Positions 17,899-28,054 of a stretch of DNA of 64,000 nucleotides are shown one piece after another. The first letter of the stretch is position 1. Every line of letters starts with the position of its first letter. Origin of the DNA: Polaromonas glacialis. Lineage in GTDB: Bacteria; Pseudomonadota; Gammaproteobacteria; Burkholderiales; Burkholderiaceae_C. The stretch lies in assembly GCF_000709345.1 (NCBI RefSeq), contig NZ_KL448323.1:1669468-1733467 (forward strand). The letters are read 5' to 3'. Below the pieces are notes generated by a model that was not told the DNA's origin, made no database searches, and saw only the letters and a program-made list of their open reading frames with translations. The translations under genes were made by a program, and so were the position numbers.

Positions 17899-19071
17899 AT
17901 GAAAATCAAATCAGTTCGCGCGCGGGTCTTTGAATGGAAGGGCAAGACCGTTCCGCCCCAGGGCAACTTCTGCTCCAACGCCATGGACCTGGTGTATTCC
18001 AACACCGAGTCCATGAGCACCTTCCGTTTCCATTCGTGGACCGTGGTCGAGATCGAGACCGACGACGGCATCATCGGCCTGGGCAACGTGGCGCTGGCGC
18101 CAGCAATTGCCAAGGCGATCATTGACCAGTACCTCACGCCGCTGGTGCTGGGCCAGGACCCTTGGGACTACGAATACCTGTGGCAGCGCATGTACCGCGC
18201 CACCCACGCCTGGGGCCGCAAGGGCGTGACCATGGCGGCGATTTCGGCGATTGACCTGGCGATCTGGGACATCCTGGGCAAGTCGGTGGGCAAGCCGGTG
18301 TTCAAACTGCTGGGCGGCCGCACCAAGGAAAAAATCCCGGTCTATTATTCCAAGCTCTACCGCACCAACCTCGATGAAATGCAGGCCGAGGCGCAAAAGT
18401 ACAAGGACGAGGGCTTCACCGCCTTCAAGATGCGCTTTGGCTACGGCCCGGCGCACCTGCAAAAGGGCGTGGCGGAAAACCTCAAGTCGGTCGAGGCGAT
18501 CCGCGAGGTCATCGGCTACGACAACGATTTGATGCTCGAGTGCTACATGGGCTGGAACCTGGAATACGCCAGGCGCATGCTGCCCAAGCTGGAAAAGTTC
18601 GAGCCGCGCTGGCTGGAGGAACCGGTGATTGCCGACGACATCGACGGCTACGCCGAACTCAACCAGTTGTCCAGCATCCCGATATCGGGCGGCGAACATG
18701 AGTTCAGCCTCTACGGCTTCAAGCAGTTGCTGGACAAAAAAGCCGTGTCGGTGGTGCAGTACGACACCAACCGCGTCGGCGGCATCACGGCGGCGCACAA
18801 GATCAATGCGCTGTGCGAGGCCTACAGCGTGCCGGTCATTCCGCATGCCGGCCAGATGCACAACTACCACCTGACCATGAGCACGCTGGCTTCGCCAATG
18901 AGCGAGTATTTCCCGATGTTCGATGTCGAAGTGGGCAACGAACTGTTCTATTACATCTTCGACGGCGAGCCGGTCGCCGAGAACGGCTTCGTGCAGCTTG
19001 ACGACGACAAGCCCGGCCTGGGCTTGACGATGAAGACCGAGTTTCTGGACCAGTTCAACATCATCGAGTGA
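17899..19071 (+). CDS. Enolase-superfamily sugar-acid dehydratase (rhamnonate dehydratase-like)
   Basis: This 390-residue member of the mandelate racemase/muconate lactonizing branch has an N-terminal capping domain (1-130) and a TIM-barrel. Candidate metal ligands are Glu214 (MLECYMGW), Glu240 (WLEEPV) and Glu266 (GGEHEF). His316 ([11 protein letters not shown]) is a likely general acid/base, and the 241-260 region [13 protein letters not shown] resembles L-rhamnonate dehydratase (RhmD). The C-terminal [19 protein letters not shown] is also RhmD-like. The enzyme should dehydrate an aldonate to a 2-keto-3-deoxy acid in the cytoplasm. It starts 16 bp after the PdxA-family gene, preceded by GAAGAAAAG. 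RhmD-like proteins vary in specificity, so rhamnonate is only one possibility. Confidence 0.82.
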   Translation: MKIKSVRARVFEWKGKTVPPQGNFCSNAMDLVYSNTESMSTFRFHSWTVVEIETDDGIIGLGNVALAPAIAKAIIDQYLTPLVLGQDPWDYEYLWQRMYRATHAWGRKGVTMAAISAIDLAIWDILGKSVGKPVFKLLGGRTKEKIPVYYSKLYRTNLDEMQAEAQKYKDEGFTAFKMRFGYGPAHLQKGVAENLKSVEAIREVIGYDNDLMLECYMGWNLEYARRMLPKLEKFEPRWLEEPVIADDIDGYAELNQLSSIPISGGEHEFSLYGFKQLLDKKAVSVVQYDTNRVGGITAAHKINALCEAYSVPVIPHAGQMHNYHLTMSTLASPMSEYFPMFDVEVGNELFYYIFDGEPVAENGFVQLDDDKPGLGLTMKTEFLDQFNIIE

Positions 19072-19073
19072 GC

Positions 19074-19991
19074 ATGCACGCACGCTACAAGGGCGTATTC
19101 CCGGTGGTGCCCACCACCTTCACCGAGTCAGGTGAACTTGACCTGCCCAGCCAGCTGCGCTGCGTGGATTTCATGATTGACGCAGGCTCGACCGGGCTGT
19201 GCATCCTGGCGAACTTCTCGGAACAATTCCTGCTGTCGGACGACGAGCGCAAGGTGCTGACCGCCGCCATCCTCAAGCATGTGGCCGGCCGGGTGCCGGT
19301 GATCGTGACGACCACGCATTTCGGCACCCAGGTCTGCGCCGAGCGCAGCCGGAGCGCGCAGGACATGGGCGCGGCCATGGTGATGGTCATGCCGCCCTAC
19401 CATGGCGCCACCTTGCGGGCGAGCGAGGAAAAGATTTACGAGTTCTACGCCGCGCTGTCCGACGCCATCGACATTCCCATCATGATCCAGGATGCTCCGA
19501 TGAGCGGCACGCCGCTGTCGGTGACTTTCCTGGCGCGCATGGCCCGTGAAATCGAGCAGGTGTCGTACTTCAAGATCGAGACCGCCGGCGCCGCGTCCAA
19601 ACTGCGCGAGCTTATCCGCCTGGGCGGAGATGCGATTGAAGGCCCGTGGGACGGCGAGGAAGCCATCACGCTGCTGCCCGACCTGGACGCCGGCGCGACC
19701 GGCGCGATGACGGGCGGCGGCTACCCCGACGGCATCCGCCTGATCATGGATGCGTACACCGCCGGCAACCGCGAGGAAGCCGTTGCCCAGTACACGCGCT
19801 GGCTTCCGCTCATCAACTACGAAAACCGCCAGGGCGGCATCCTGACCGCCAAGGCGCTGATGAAAGCAGGCGGCGTGATTGACTGCGAAGCGCCCCGCCA
19901 TCCATTCCCGGTCATGCACCCCGAGGTGCGCAAGGGCCTGCTGGAGACCGCGCGCAGGCTCGACCCGATGGTCCTGCACTGGGGAGAATGA
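19074..19991 (+). CDS. DHDPS/NAL-family lyase or dehydratase with atypical active site
   Basis: This 305-residue TIM-barrel protein of the dihydrodipicolinate synthase/N-acetylneuraminate lyase family probably processes the 2-keto-3-deoxy acid made by the preceding enzyme. The Schiff-base lysine is Lys167 (SYFKIETAG). The usual Tyr-Asn-x-Pro strand is replaced by Gln139-Asp-Ala-Pro (MIQDAPMSG), so the catalytic Tyr is missing. Classical GGTGE is replaced by LANFSEQ. These changes exclude DapA itself. The ATG at 19074 is chosen; a GTG at 19068 overlapping the previous stop codon would add two residues. Last gene of the cluster, followed by a dispersed repeat. Confidence 0.78.
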   Translation: MHARYKGVFPVVPTTFTESGELDLPSQLRCVDFMIDAGSTGLCILANFSEQFLLSDDERKVLTAAILKHVAGRVPVIVTTTHFGTQVCAERSRSAQDMGAAMVMVMPPYHGATLRASEEKIYEFYAALSDAIDIPIMIQDAPMSGTPLSVTFLARMAREIEQVSYFKIETAGAASKLRELIRLGGDAIEGPWDGEEAITLLPDLDAGATGAMTGGGYPDGIRLIMDAYTAGNREEAVAQYTRWLPLINYENRQGGILTAKALMKAGGVIDCEAPRHPFPVMHPEVRKGLLETARRLDPMVLHWGE

Positions 19992-20007
19992 ACGGATAGC
20001 GAATCGC

Positions 20008-20074
20008 TATGCATTTAATAGCTATACATGCCCAGCAATGCCGCGCAAAAGGCTTATTTCATTCAAGAAATAGC
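20008..20074. repeat. Dispersed Comamonadaceae palindrome, copy 4
   Basis: CTATGCATTTAATAGCTATA, a GCAATGCCGCGCAAAAGGC middle and TTATTTCATTCAAGAA form a degenerate copy of the element. It lies between the convergent ends of the sugar-acid cluster and glmM. Confidence 0.55.
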
Positions 20075-20088
20075 CCGGGCACGCTGGC

Positions 20089-21420
20089 TCAGGACCGTAT
20101 CGTGTCGGCCACCCGCTCGGCGCAGGCTCTGGCCTGTTCGGCATCGCGCGCCTCGACCATCACGCGCAGCAGCGGTTCGGTGCCGCTGGCCCGGATCAGG
20201 ATGCGGCCAGTGTCGCCCAGTTCGATCCGCACCGCTTCGGTTTGCGCCGCCAGTTCCGTGCTGTCTTTCCAGTTCTGGCCAGGCTTGAGCCGGACATTGA
20301 TCAGGATTTGCGGAAACAGCACCACATCCGACAGCAGTTCCGACAGCGTCTGCTGGCTGCGCACGCAGGCCTGCAGCACCTGCAGCGCGCTAACCAGGCC
20401 GTCGCCGGTGGTGTGCTTGTCCAGCGCCAGCAAGTGGCCGGAGCCCTCGCCTCCCAGCAGCCAGCCACGCCTGTCCAGTTCTTCAAGCACATAACGGTCG
20501 CCCACCCTGGCGCGCACGAACTCGACGCCCTTGGCTTTCAGCGCCACTTCCACCGCCATGTTGGTCATCAGCGTGCCGACGGTTCCAGGGACGTTCTCGC
20601 CCCGGGACAAGCGCTCGTTGACCATCAGGTACAACACCTCGTCGCCATTGAACAGCCGGCCCTCCGCGTCCACCATCTGCAGGCGGTCGGCATCTCCGTC
20701 CAGCGCAATGCCGTAATGCGCCTTGTTGGCGCGCACGGCGGCCACCAGTGCGGCCGGATGGGTCGCGCCGAAACCGGCGTTGATGTTGAGGCCATCGGGC
20801 GCGCAGCCGATTGCGATCACCTCGGCCCCAAGCTCATGAAACACCATGGGCGCAATCTGATAGGCCGCGCCATGCGCGCCATCGACCACGATCTTCAGGC
20901 CCTTGAGCGTCAGGTCGCTGGCAAAGGTGCTTTTGCAGAATTCGATGTAACGCCCGGCGGCATCGTCAAGCCGGCGGGTTTTGCCCAGTGACGCCGAATC
21001 CGCCCAGACCGGCGGCTCGTCGAGCGCGGCTTCCACCGCCGACTCCCATTCATCGTTGAGCTTGGTGCCCTGGGCGCTGAAAAACTTGATGCCGTTGTCT
21101 GCAAAGGGATTGTGGCTGGCGCTGATCACCACGCCCAGGCTGGCGCGCTGCGCCCGCGTGAGGTAGGCGACGCCGGGCGTGGGCAGCGGCCCGAGCAACA
21201 CCACGTCAACGCCGGCTGAATTGAAGCCGGACTCCAGCGCGCTTTCCAGCATGTAGCCCGAAATCCGGGTGTCCTTGCCGATCAGGACGGTTGGGCGCGC
21301 CTCGGTCCTGCGCAGCACGCGTCCCACCGCGTGGGCCAGACGAAGTACGAAATCAGGTGTGATGGGAGCCTGCCCAACCGTGCCGCGGATGCCATCGGTG
21401 CCAAAGTATTTTCTTGTCAT
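20089..21420 (-). CDS. glmM: Phosphoglucosamine mutase
   Basis: This 443-residue enzyme interconverts glucosamine-6-phosphate and glucosamine-1-phosphate for UDP-GlcNAc, peptidoglycan and LPS synthesis. The start is the ATG at 21420, giving [16 protein letters not shown], the universal GlmM N-terminus; a longer frame upstream has no family similarity. The phospho-serine loop is VVISASHNP (Ser102, the same number as in E. coli), the metal loop is LDGDADR, the sugar-recognition loop is GGEGSGH, and the phosphate-binding loop is [15 protein letters not shown]. It lies 146 bp downstream of folP on the same strand, the conserved folP-glmM order found in many proteobacteria. Confidence 0.96.
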   Translation of the reverse strand: MTRKYFGTDGIRGTVGQAPITPDFVLRLAHAVGRVLRRTEARPTVLIGKDTRISGYMLESALESGFNSAGVDVVLLGPLPTPGVAYLTRAQRASLGVVISASHNPFADNGIKFFSAQGTKLNDEWESAVEAALDEPPVWADSASLGKTRRLDDAAGRYIEFCKSTFASDLTLKGLKIVVDGAHGAAYQIAPMVFHELGAEVIAIGCAPDGLNINAGFGATHPAALVAAVRANKAHYGIALDGDADRLQMVDAEGRLFNGDEVLYLMVNERLSRGENVPGTVGTLMTNMAVEVALKAKGVEFVRARVGDRYVLEELDRRGWLLGGEGSGHLLALDKHTTGDGLVSALQVLQACVRSQQTLSELLSDVVLFPQILINVRLKPGQNWKDSTELAAQTEAVRIELGDTGRILIRASGTEPLLRVMVEARDAEQARACAERVADTIRS

Positions 21421-21566
21421 GAAGTTGATTCTTGAAGTTGTTTTGCAGTGTTCAGTCAGGGATAGCCACGGCTTTGGACTGATTTTATGGCCGCCTTTTG
21501 GGCCTGGACGGTTCGGTTGCCATTTATTGTGCACTGCAACAATCAGGCGCCCGATGCCTTGGCGTG

Positions 21567-22412
21567 TCAACTGGCGGCTTTCCAGACTTTCAGCGCCTGG
21601 ACGGTTTCGCGCACGTCATGGACGCGCACGATACGCGCGCCGCGTTCGACGGCGAGCAAGGCGGCCGCCACGCTGTGCACCATGCGCCCCTCCGGCGAGG
21701 CCGTTGCCGGGTCATCGCAGACCGACGCCAGCGATGACTTGCGCGACCAGCCTGCGAGCAGCGGATAGCCGGCCGCCAGGAATTCACGCTGGCGTGCCAG
21801 CAGGGCAAAATTTTGTTCGACGGTTTTGCCAAAACCAATGCCCGGATCCAGCACGATACGGGATTTTTCGACTCCCAGGGCTTGCAGGTTTTGGGCTGCC
21901 TGCTCCAGAAATGAGAGCACCTGAGGAAGCACATCGCCCTGCATGGGCGTTGCCTGCATGGTTTGCGGTTCGCGATGCATGTGCATCAGGCAGACACCGC
22001 AGGCCGCATGCGCCGCCACGGCCTCAAGTGCGCCAGGCTGGCGCAGCGCCCAGATGTCATTGATGATGTCGGCGCCCAGATCAAGCACGGCGCGCATGAC
22101 CTCGGGCTTGTAGGTGTCCACCGAAACCGGGACGCCCAGCGTGACCGCATGGCGGACTACCGGCAGCACGCGGGCCAGTTCCTGCGCCAGCGGCACCGGC
22201 ACGGCGCCAGGACGCGTGGATTCGCCGCCGATGTCCAGCAGGTCGGCGCCGTCGCGGACCTGCTTTTCACAATGGGCAAACACGGCTGACAAATTGTCCG
22301 TGGCGGCGTAGTAGTTTCCGCCATCGGAAAATGAGTCTGGCGTGGCATTGACAATGCCCATGACGCGGGGTTGCGACAGGTCCAGTTGAAAGCGCGCGGT
22401 TTGCCAGATCAC
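21567..22412 (-). CDS. folP: Dihydropteroate synthase
   Basis: This 281-residue TIM-barrel enzyme joins 6-hydroxymethyl-7,8-dihydropterin pyrophosphate to p-aminobenzoate in folate synthesis. Family motifs are visible in order: [16 protein letters not shown] (pterin and pyrophosphate loop), [70 protein letters not shown] and the C-terminal [14 protein letters not shown]. It is separated from ftsH upstream by a strong intrinsic terminator, so folP and glmM probably have their own promoter in the 130-bp gap. Confidence 0.96.
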   Translation of the reverse strand: MIWQTARFQLDLSQPRVMGIVNATPDSFSDGGNYYAATDNLSAVFAHCEKQVRDGADLLDIGGESTRPGAVPVPLAQELARVLPVVRHAVTLGVPVSVDTYKPEVMRAVLDLGADIINDIWALRQPGALEAVAAHAACGVCLMHMHREPQTMQATPMQGDVLPQVLSFLEQAAQNLQALGVEKSRIVLDPGIGFGKTVEQNFALLARQREFLAAGYPLLAGWSRKSSLASVCDDPATASPEGRMVHSVAAALLAVERGARIVRVHDVRETVQALKVWKAAS

Positions 22413-22484
22413 AAAAACTCCTTGTCGGTGACGACGGGTCGAACGATGGAATAGAGTCGCGCCGGAAACGGCAGGCCCAAAGAA

Positions 22485-22507
22485 AAACCGGGGACTGGCC
22501 CCGGTTT
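22485..22507 (-). terminator. Intrinsic terminator after ftsH
   Basis: On the minus strand a 9-bp perfect stem AAACCGGGG/CCCCGGTTT with a 5-nt loop is followed by a T-rich run (TTCTTT). It lies about 35 bp past the ftsH stop codon and before folP. Confidence 0.85.
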
Positions 22508-22542
22508 CTAGGATGTCTGGCGAATTGAACGAGTCAATTCAA

Positions 22543-24468
22543 TCAGGCGGCGTTGGGCGCCGGGTCTGTCGTGACCGCAGGGCTGCCGCCACTGGGGCCA
22601 TTGCCGCCGCTGCCGACGGAAGGATTGCGCGGCGTCCAGTCTTTCGGAGGACGCGGCTCCTTGCCGGCCATGATGTCGTCCATCTGTTCGACATCAATGG
22701 TTTCCCATTCCAGCAAGGCTTTGGCCATCGCGTGCATCTTGTCCTTGTTGCCTTCGATCAGCTTGCGCGCCAGGTCGTATTGCTGGTCAATGATGCGGCG
22801 CACCTCGGTATCGACCTTTTGCAGCGTCGCTTCGCTCATGTTGTTGGTCTTGGTCACCGACCGGCCCAGGAACACTTCGCCTTCGTTCTCTGCATAGACC
22901 ATGGGGCCGAGCGCGTCCGTCATGCCGTAGCGCGTGACCATGTCGCGGGCCAGCGCCGTGGCGCGCTCGAAGTCGTTGCTCGCGCCGGTGGTCATCTGGT
23001 TCATGAACACTTCCTCGGCGATGCGGCCACCGAACAGCATGCTGATCTGGCTGAGCATGTATTCGCGGTCATAGCTGTAGCGGTCCTGCGCCGGCAGGCT
23101 CATCGTGACACCCAGGGCGCGGCCGCGCGGAATGATGGTGACCTTGTGGACCGGATCGCACTTGGGCAGCATCTTGCCCAGCAGCGCGTGGCCGGACTCG
23201 TGGTAAGCCGTGTTGCGTCGCTCTTCCTCGGGCATGACCATGCTCTTGCGCTCGGGACCCATGAGGATCTTATCCTTGGCCTTTTCAAAGTCCTGCATTT
23301 CCACCGTGCGGGCACTGCGGCGCGCGGCCATCAAGGCGGCTTCGTTGCAGAGATTGGCCAGGTCGGCGCCCGACATGCCGGGCGTGCCGCGTGCGATCAC
23401 GCTGGGGTTCACGTCCTGGCCGAGCGGAACCTTGCGCATGTGGACATTGAGAATCTGCTCGCGACCGCGAATGTCGGGCAGCGTGACATACACCTGGCGG
23501 TCAAAACGACCGGGTCGCAGCAAGGCGGCATCCAGAATGTCAGGACGGTTGGTGGCAGCCACGACAATCACGCCGACATTGGTTTCAAACCCGTCCATCT
23601 CGACCAGCATCTGGTTGAGGGTCTGCTCGCGTTCGTCATTGCCTCCGCCGACACCGGCGCCACGCTGGCGGCCCACGGCATCGATTTCGTCGATGAAGAT
23701 GATGCAGGGCGCATTTTTCTTGGCATTGTCGAACATGTCGCGAACACGGGCAGCGCCCACGCCGACAAACATTTCAACGAAATCGGATCCGGAAATCGAG
23801 AAAAAAGGAACCTTGGCTTCACCGGCGATGCCCTTGGCGAGCAATGTTTTACCGGTGCCTGGAGGGCCGACCAGCAACAGGCCGCGCGGAATACGGCCGC
23901 CGAGTTTCTGGAACTTGGCCGGGTCTTTCAGGAAATCGACCACTTCCTTGACTTCTTCCTTCGCCTCGTCGCAGCCTGCCACGTCGGCGAACGTCACGGT
24001 GTTGGTCGATTCATCGAGCATGCGCGCCTTGGATTTGCCAAAACTGAAGGCACCTCCCTTGCCGCCACCCTGCATTTGCCGCATGAAATACACCCACACG
24101 CCAATCAAGAGCAGCATTGGCCCCCAACTGACCAGCAGCGTCATGAGCAAGGAGCCTTCTTCACGCGCCTTGACATCGAACTTCACGTCGTTGGCGATCA
24201 GGTCGCCAATCAGGCCGCGATCCAAGTAAGTGGCCGTAGTCCGGATTTTGCGGTCATCGGTCGTGGTGGCCACGATTTCAGTGCCGCCCTGACCTTCGGC
24301 AATGGTTGCCGCCTTGATGCGCTTGCCGCGAACCTCTTCAAGAAACTCGGAGTAACCCAAGTAATTGGAGCCGGTGCCGGCCCGTGTGTCGAATTGCTTG
24401 AACACGGTGAAAAGCACCATGGCAATGACCAGCCAGATTGCTACTTTAGAAAACCACTGATTATTCAA
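22543..24468 (-). CDS. ftsH: ATP-dependent zinc metalloprotease FtsH
   Basis: This 641-residue membrane-anchored AAA+ protease degrades misfolded membrane proteins and regulators such as sigma-32 and LpxC. Two N-terminal helices (about 5-23 and 107-127) flank a periplasmic domain. The AAA module has Walker A GPPGTGKT (201-208), Walker [17 protein letters not shown] and the SRH segment, and the protease domain has HESGH near residue 420. The start is taken as TTG at 24468-24466: the resulting N-terminus [16 protein letters not shown] is that of homologues, and GGAG lies 6 bp upstream. The ATG 14 codons earlier gives an unrelated peptide. It follows rlmE, the conserved rlmE-ftsH arrangement. 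Confidence 0.96.
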   Translation of the reverse strand: MNNQWFSKVAIWLVIAMVLFTVFKQFDTRAGTGSNYLGYSEFLEEVRGKRIKAATIAEGQGGTEIVATTTDDRKIRTTATYLDRGLIGDLIANDVKFDVKAREEGSLLMTLLVSWGPMLLLIGVWVYFMRQMQGGGKGGAFSFGKSKARMLDESTNTVTFADVAGCDEAKEEVKEVVDFLKDPAKFQKLGGRIPRGLLLVGPPGTGKTLLAKGIAGEAKVPFFSISGSDFVEMFVGVGAARVRDMFDNAKKNAPCIIFIDEIDAVGRQRGAGVGGGNDEREQTLNQMLVEMDGFETNVGVIVVAATNRPDILDAALLRPGRFDRQVYVTLPDIRGREQILNVHMRKVPLGQDVNPSVIARGTPGMSGADLANLCNEAALMAARRSARTVEMQDFEKAKDKILMGPERKSMVMPEEERRNTAYHESGHALLGKMLPKCDPVHKVTIIPRGRALGVTMSLPAQDRYSYDREYMLSQISMLFGGRIAEEVFMNQMTTGASNDFERATALARDMVTRYGMTDALGPMVYAENEGEVFLGRSVTKTNNMSEATLQKVDTEVRRIIDQQYDLARKLIEGNKDKMHAMAKALLEWETIDVEQMDDIMAGKEPRPPKDWTPRNPSVGSGGNGPSGGSPAVTTDPAPNAA

Positions 24469-24603
24469 GGACTGCTCCGATATATGAATCCAAAACCGAT
24501 TGCATGGCACATGCGCCTCATTTTAGGCGTTTCAAGAGGCTGAACCGACGATTAAGGCTTTGCATCCCTTTGCACGGCACGGATTTAAGCGGATATTTCA
24601 TCT

Positions 24604-25338
24604 TCACGTCACATTTTTCAGGCTCTTGCCCACCAAGAAGGTTTCAGAGGAATTTGAACGCGAAGCCTTGGGCTTCATGCGCTTGACCACCTTGAAGCTG
24701 GCCTGGAAAAGCTTGACCAGATCGTCATAGCCGCTGCCGTGAAACAGCTTGACGACCAGCGAGCCATCGGGTTTCATGCGGGACTGGGCAAACTCCACCG
24801 CCAGTTCGACGAGATGGGCAATTCGCGCCGCGTCCACCGACTCGATGCCGGACAGGTTGGGCGCCATGTCCGAAATCACCAGGTCCACCTTGACGGCGCC
24901 CTGCTCCGAGCGCAAGGCCTGCTCTAGTTTTTCCAGCACGTCGGGTTCCCGAAAGTCGCCCTGGATGAAGGACACGCCTTCGATCGGCTCCATGGGCAAC
25001 AGGTCCAGCGCGATGATGCGGCCATTGAGCGCCCCCGCGGCGGCGCCAGTCGGCGAGAGCTTGCGCCGCACATACTGGCTCCAGGCGCCCGGCGTGCTGC
25101 CCAGGTCGACCACGCAGTCGCCGGGCTTGACCAGACCCAGTGTTTCATCCATTTCCTTGAGCTTGAAGGCCGCGCGGGCGCGGTAGCCCTCCTTGCGGGC
25201 CTGCTTCACATAGGGGTCGTTGATATGGTCGTGCAGCCACGCCTTGTTGACTTTTTTACCTTTTGCATCACCCTTGGCGGCGACCTTGGTGGTCGATTTG
25301 GGCAGCAGTTTGTGATCTGACTTGGCATTTACTTTCAT
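24604..25338 (-). CDS. rlmE: 23S rRNA 2'-O-ribose U2552 methyltransferase RlmE (FtsJ)
   Basis: This 244-residue SAM-dependent methyltransferase modifies the A-loop of 23S rRNA. The start is the ATG at 25338 ([10 protein letters not shown]). A Lys-rich N-terminal leader of about 30 residues precedes the core. Motifs: [28 protein letters not shown] (contains the first catalytic Lys), [14 protein letters not shown] (SAM loop), [21 protein letters not shown] (catalytic Asp), [16 protein letters not shown] (catalytic Lys) and [12 protein letters not shown] (catalytic Glu). It is divergent from yhbY, with 40 bp between the starts, and co-directional with ftsH; this arrangement is conserved across proteobacteria. 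Confidence 0.95.
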   Translation of the reverse strand: MKVNAKSDHKLLPKSTTKVAAKGDAKGKKVNKAWLHDHINDPYVKQARKEGYRARAAFKLKEMDETLGLVKPGDCVVDLGSTPGAWSQYVRRKLSPTGAAAGALNGRIIALDLLPMEPIEGVSFIQGDFREPDVLEKLEQALRSEQGAVKVDLVISDMAPNLSGIESVDAARIAHLVELAVEFAQSRMKPDGSLVVKLFHGSGYDDLVKLFQASFKVVKRMKPKASRSNSSETFLVGKSLKNVT

Positions 25339-25378
25339 GGGCCTATTGTCGTCTTCCCGACACCACCGATAATTGCGC

Positions 25379-25855
25379 ATGGCTCAAATACAACTTACCC
25401 CTGCCCAGCGCAAAGACCACCGCGCTGAAGCGCACCATCTCAATGCCGTCGTGATGATCGGCTCCGACGGCCTCACCGACAACGTGAAAAAGGAAATCGA
25501 CGCCGCCTTGAGCGCCCATGGCCTGATCAAGGTACGGGTCCAGTCCGACGACCGCGCAGGCCGCGAAGACATGTTCCGCTCACTGGCCGAGGAACTCGAC
25601 GCCGCGCCCATCCAGCACATCGGCAAGCTGCTGGTGTTCTGGCGGCCGGTTCCCGAAAAGGAGAAAAAAGTCAGCGAAGACCGCATGGCCGGCCCGCGCG
25701 ATGTCAAGGTCCTCAAGAACAGCTCGCGCTACGGCCAGCGGCCGGAAGTCAAGACCCTGCGCGTGCTCGGTAACCAGCGCCTCACCCCGGGCGGCAGCGT
25801 CAAGCGCGCCAAGCCCAGGCAGCAGGTCAGCGTCAAGAAACGCTCGCAAGACTGA
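25379..25855 (+). CDS. yhbY: YhbY-family CRM-domain RNA-binding protein
   Basis: This 158-residue protein has an N-terminal CRM (KH-like) domain (residues 1-95): [31 protein letters not shown], then the G-x-x-G-like loop and [35 protein letters not shown]. coli YhbY associates with pre-50S ribosomal particles. The C-terminal 60 residues are a basic, Arg/Lys/Gln-rich tail not found in E. coli YhbY (97 residues) but common in burkholderial homologues. The ATG at 25379 is preferred over the upstream TTG at 25373. It is followed by an intrinsic terminator. Confidence 0.9.
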   Translation: MAQIQLTPAQRKDHRAEAHHLNAVVMIGSDGLTDNVKKEIDAALSAHGLIKVRVQSDDRAGREDMFRSLAEELDAAPIQHIGKLLVFWRPVPEKEKKVSEDRMAGPRDVKVLKNSSRYGQRPEVKTLRVLGNQRLTPGGSVKRAKPRQQVSVKKRSQD

Positions 25856-25872
25856 ACTGGCTCCAAGACCTC

Positions 25873-25900
25873 AACCGACCTCGCTGGTCGGTTTTGCGTT
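25873..25900 (+). terminator. Intrinsic terminator after yhbY
   Basis: Stem AACCGACC/GGTCGGTT (8 bp) with a 5-nt loop, followed by TTGCGTTTTC. It lies 17 bp past the yhbY stop codon. Confidence 0.8.
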
Positions 25901-25962
25901 TTCATGACCAAAAACACGCCGGCAGCCTTTAGATTTAACCCACCCGCCCACAGCTAGACCTG

Positions 25963-28014
25963 ATGACCAATCCACTCCTCGATTTCTCCGACCTACCCCT
26001 GTTTGACCAGATCCTGCCCGAGCACGTTGGCCCGGCGATGGACGACTTGCTCGCCAAGGCTGAAACGGCGCTGGCGCAGGTCACGGCCGCCGACTTTGCG
26101 GCGACCTGGAGCGGCATTGCCGGCGTGCTCGACGTGGCGACCGAAAACCTGGGCCGCGCCTGGGGCGCCGTCAGCCACCTCAACAGCGTGGCGGACACGC
26201 CCGAGCTGCGTGCCGCCTACAACGCCGCCCTGCCCCGCGTCACCGAATTCTGGACCCGCCTGGGTGCCGACGAACGCCTGTATGCCAAGTACAAGGCCAT
26301 CGACGTGGCCAGCCTGAACGACGAGCAGCGCCAGGCGCACAAGAACGCCATCCGCAACTTTGTGCTCTCGGGTGCCGAACTGTCGGGTGCCGCCAAGGAG
26401 CGATTCGCGCAAATCCAGGAGCGACAGGCCGAACTCAGCCAGAAATTCAGCGAAAACTCGCTCGACGCCACCGATGTCTTTGCCTACTACGCCACTGATG
26501 ACGAAGTGGCTGGCATTCCAGAAGACGTGCTTGAAACCGCCAAGGCGCAGGCCGAAGCCGAAGGCAAGGCCGGCTACCGGCTCAGCCTGAAAATGCCCAG
26601 CTACCTGCCAGTGATGCAGTTCGCCGAAAGCAGCGCCTTGCGCGAAAAGCTCTACAAGGCCTACACCACGCGTGCCAGCGACCAGGCGCCGGCCGAATTC
26701 AGCCAGTTCGACAACAGCGCCGTGATGCGCGAGATCCTGGCCTTGCGCCAGGAAGAATCCCGACTACTGGGCTACCAGAATTTCGGCGAAGTCTCGGTGG
26801 TGGCCAAGATGGCCAAGTCACCTGAAGAAGTCGTGACCTTCCTGCGCGACCTGGCCCGGCGCGCCCGGCCCTATGCAGAAAAGGACATTGCCGACCTGCG
26901 CAGGTTCGCGGAAGAGAAACTCAACCAGACCGACCCCCAGCCCTGGGACTATGCCTACATCGGCGAAAAGCTCAAGGAAGCGCGCTACGCCTTCAGCGAG
27001 CAGGAAGTCAAGCAGTACTTCACCGCGCCCAAGGTGCTGGCGGGCCTGTTCACTATTGTCGAAACCCTGTTCGAGGTGCAGATTCGCGAGGATTCAGCGC
27101 CGGTCTGGAAACCCGGCGTGGCTTTTTACCGCATCGAGCGCGACGGCCAGCTGGTCGGCCAGTTCTACCTTGACCAGCCGGCACGCACCGGCAAACGCGG
27201 CGGCGCCTGGATGGACGATGTGCGCGCCCGCTGGTTGCGCCCCGACACCGGCAAGCTGCAAACGCCGGTGGCGCACCTGGTCTGCAATTTCGCCGAAGGC
27301 GCGGGCGGCAAGCCGGCCCTGCTGACACACGACAACGTCACCACGCTGTTTCACGAATTCGGCCACGGCCTGCACCACATGCTCACGCAGGTCAACGAAC
27401 ACGATGTCTCGGGCATCAGCGGCGTCGAATGGGATGCGGTCGAGCTGCCAAGCCAGTTCATGGAAAACTTCTGCTGGGAGTGGGAAGTGCTCAGGCAGAT
27501 GACGGCGCATGTCGAGACCGGCGAGCCGCTACCGCGCGCGTTGTTCGACAAGATGCTGGCTGCCAAGAACTTCCAGAGCGGCATGCAGACGCTGCGCCAG
27601 GTCGAGTTCTCGCTGTTCGACATGCTGCTGCACACCTCGCACAACCCCGAAGAAGACCTGATGGGCCTGCTCAACGAGGTGCGCCGCGAAGTGGCTGTGA
27701 TTTCCGCCCCGGCCTACAGCCGCACGGCGCACACCTTCAGCCATATTTTTTCCGGCGGCTACGCGGCCGGCTACTACAGCTACAAGTGGGCTGAAGTGCT
27801 GTCGGCCGACGCCTATGCGGCCTTTGAAGAAACCGCAGCCGCCAACGACGAAGCCGGAAGCGACAAATCGACGGTCAGCGTGCAAGCCGGCAGGAAATAC
27901 CGCACGGCCATCCTGGAAGCCGGCGGAAGCCGTCCGGCCATGGAATCGTTCAAGGCTTTTCGGGGCCGCGAACCTTCACTTGACGCCTTGCTGCGCCATC
28001 AGGGCATGGCTTGA
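25963..28014 (+). CDS. prlC: Oligopeptidase A (M3 family metallopeptidase)
   Basis: This 683-residue cytoplasmic zinc peptidase degrades short peptides and signal-peptide fragments. The zinc site is HEFGH (residues 464-468, within LFHEFGHGLHHML), followed by GVEWDAVELPSQFMENFCWE with the third ligand Glu. The C-terminus has FSHIFSGGYAAGYYSYKWAEVLSADAYAAFEE, which holds the substrate-binding Tyr residues of the M3A family. The length matches E. coli PrlC (680). The start is the ATG at 25963; only a weak ribosome-binding site is seen. It stands between the yhbY terminator and the glutaredoxin-like gene, 40 bp downstream. Confidence 0.94.
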   Translation: MTNPLLDFSDLPLFDQILPEHVGPAMDDLLAKAETALAQVTAADFAATWSGIAGVLDVATENLGRAWGAVSHLNSVADTPELRAAYNAALPRVTEFWTRLGADERLYAKYKAIDVASLNDEQRQAHKNAIRNFVLSGAELSGAAKERFAQIQERQAELSQKFSENSLDATDVFAYYATDDEVAGIPEDVLETAKAQAEAEGKAGYRLSLKMPSYLPVMQFAESSALREKLYKAYTTRASDQAPAEFSQFDNSAVMREILALRQEESRLLGYQNFGEVSVVAKMAKSPEEVVTFLRDLARRARPYAEKDIADLRRFAEEKLNQTDPQPWDYAYIGEKLKEARYAFSEQEVKQYFTAPKVLAGLFTIVETLFEVQIREDSAPVWKPGVAFYRIERDGQLVGQFYLDQPARTGKRGGAWMDDVRARWLRPDTGKLQTPVAHLVCNFAEGAGGKPALLTHDNVTTLFHEFGHGLHHMLTQVNEHDVSGISGVEWDAVELPSQFMENFCWEWEVLRQMTAHVETGEPLPRALFDKMLAAKNFQSGMQTLRQVEFSLFDMLLHTSHNPEEDLMGLLNEVRREVAVISAPAYSRTAHTFSHIFSGGYAAGYYSYKWAEVLSADAYAAFEETAAANDEAGSDKSTVSVQAGRKYRTAILEAGGSRPAMESFKAFRGREPSLDALLRHQGMA

Positions 28015-28054
28015 GCCGCATGCTGAACATGCTTGGCAGAACCGGACCGACCCC

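Noticed and set aside
19074..19991. Dihydrodipicolinate synthase (dapA)
   Set aside because: The catalytic Tyr strand and the GGTGE-type loop are not conserved, and the neighbours are catabolic.
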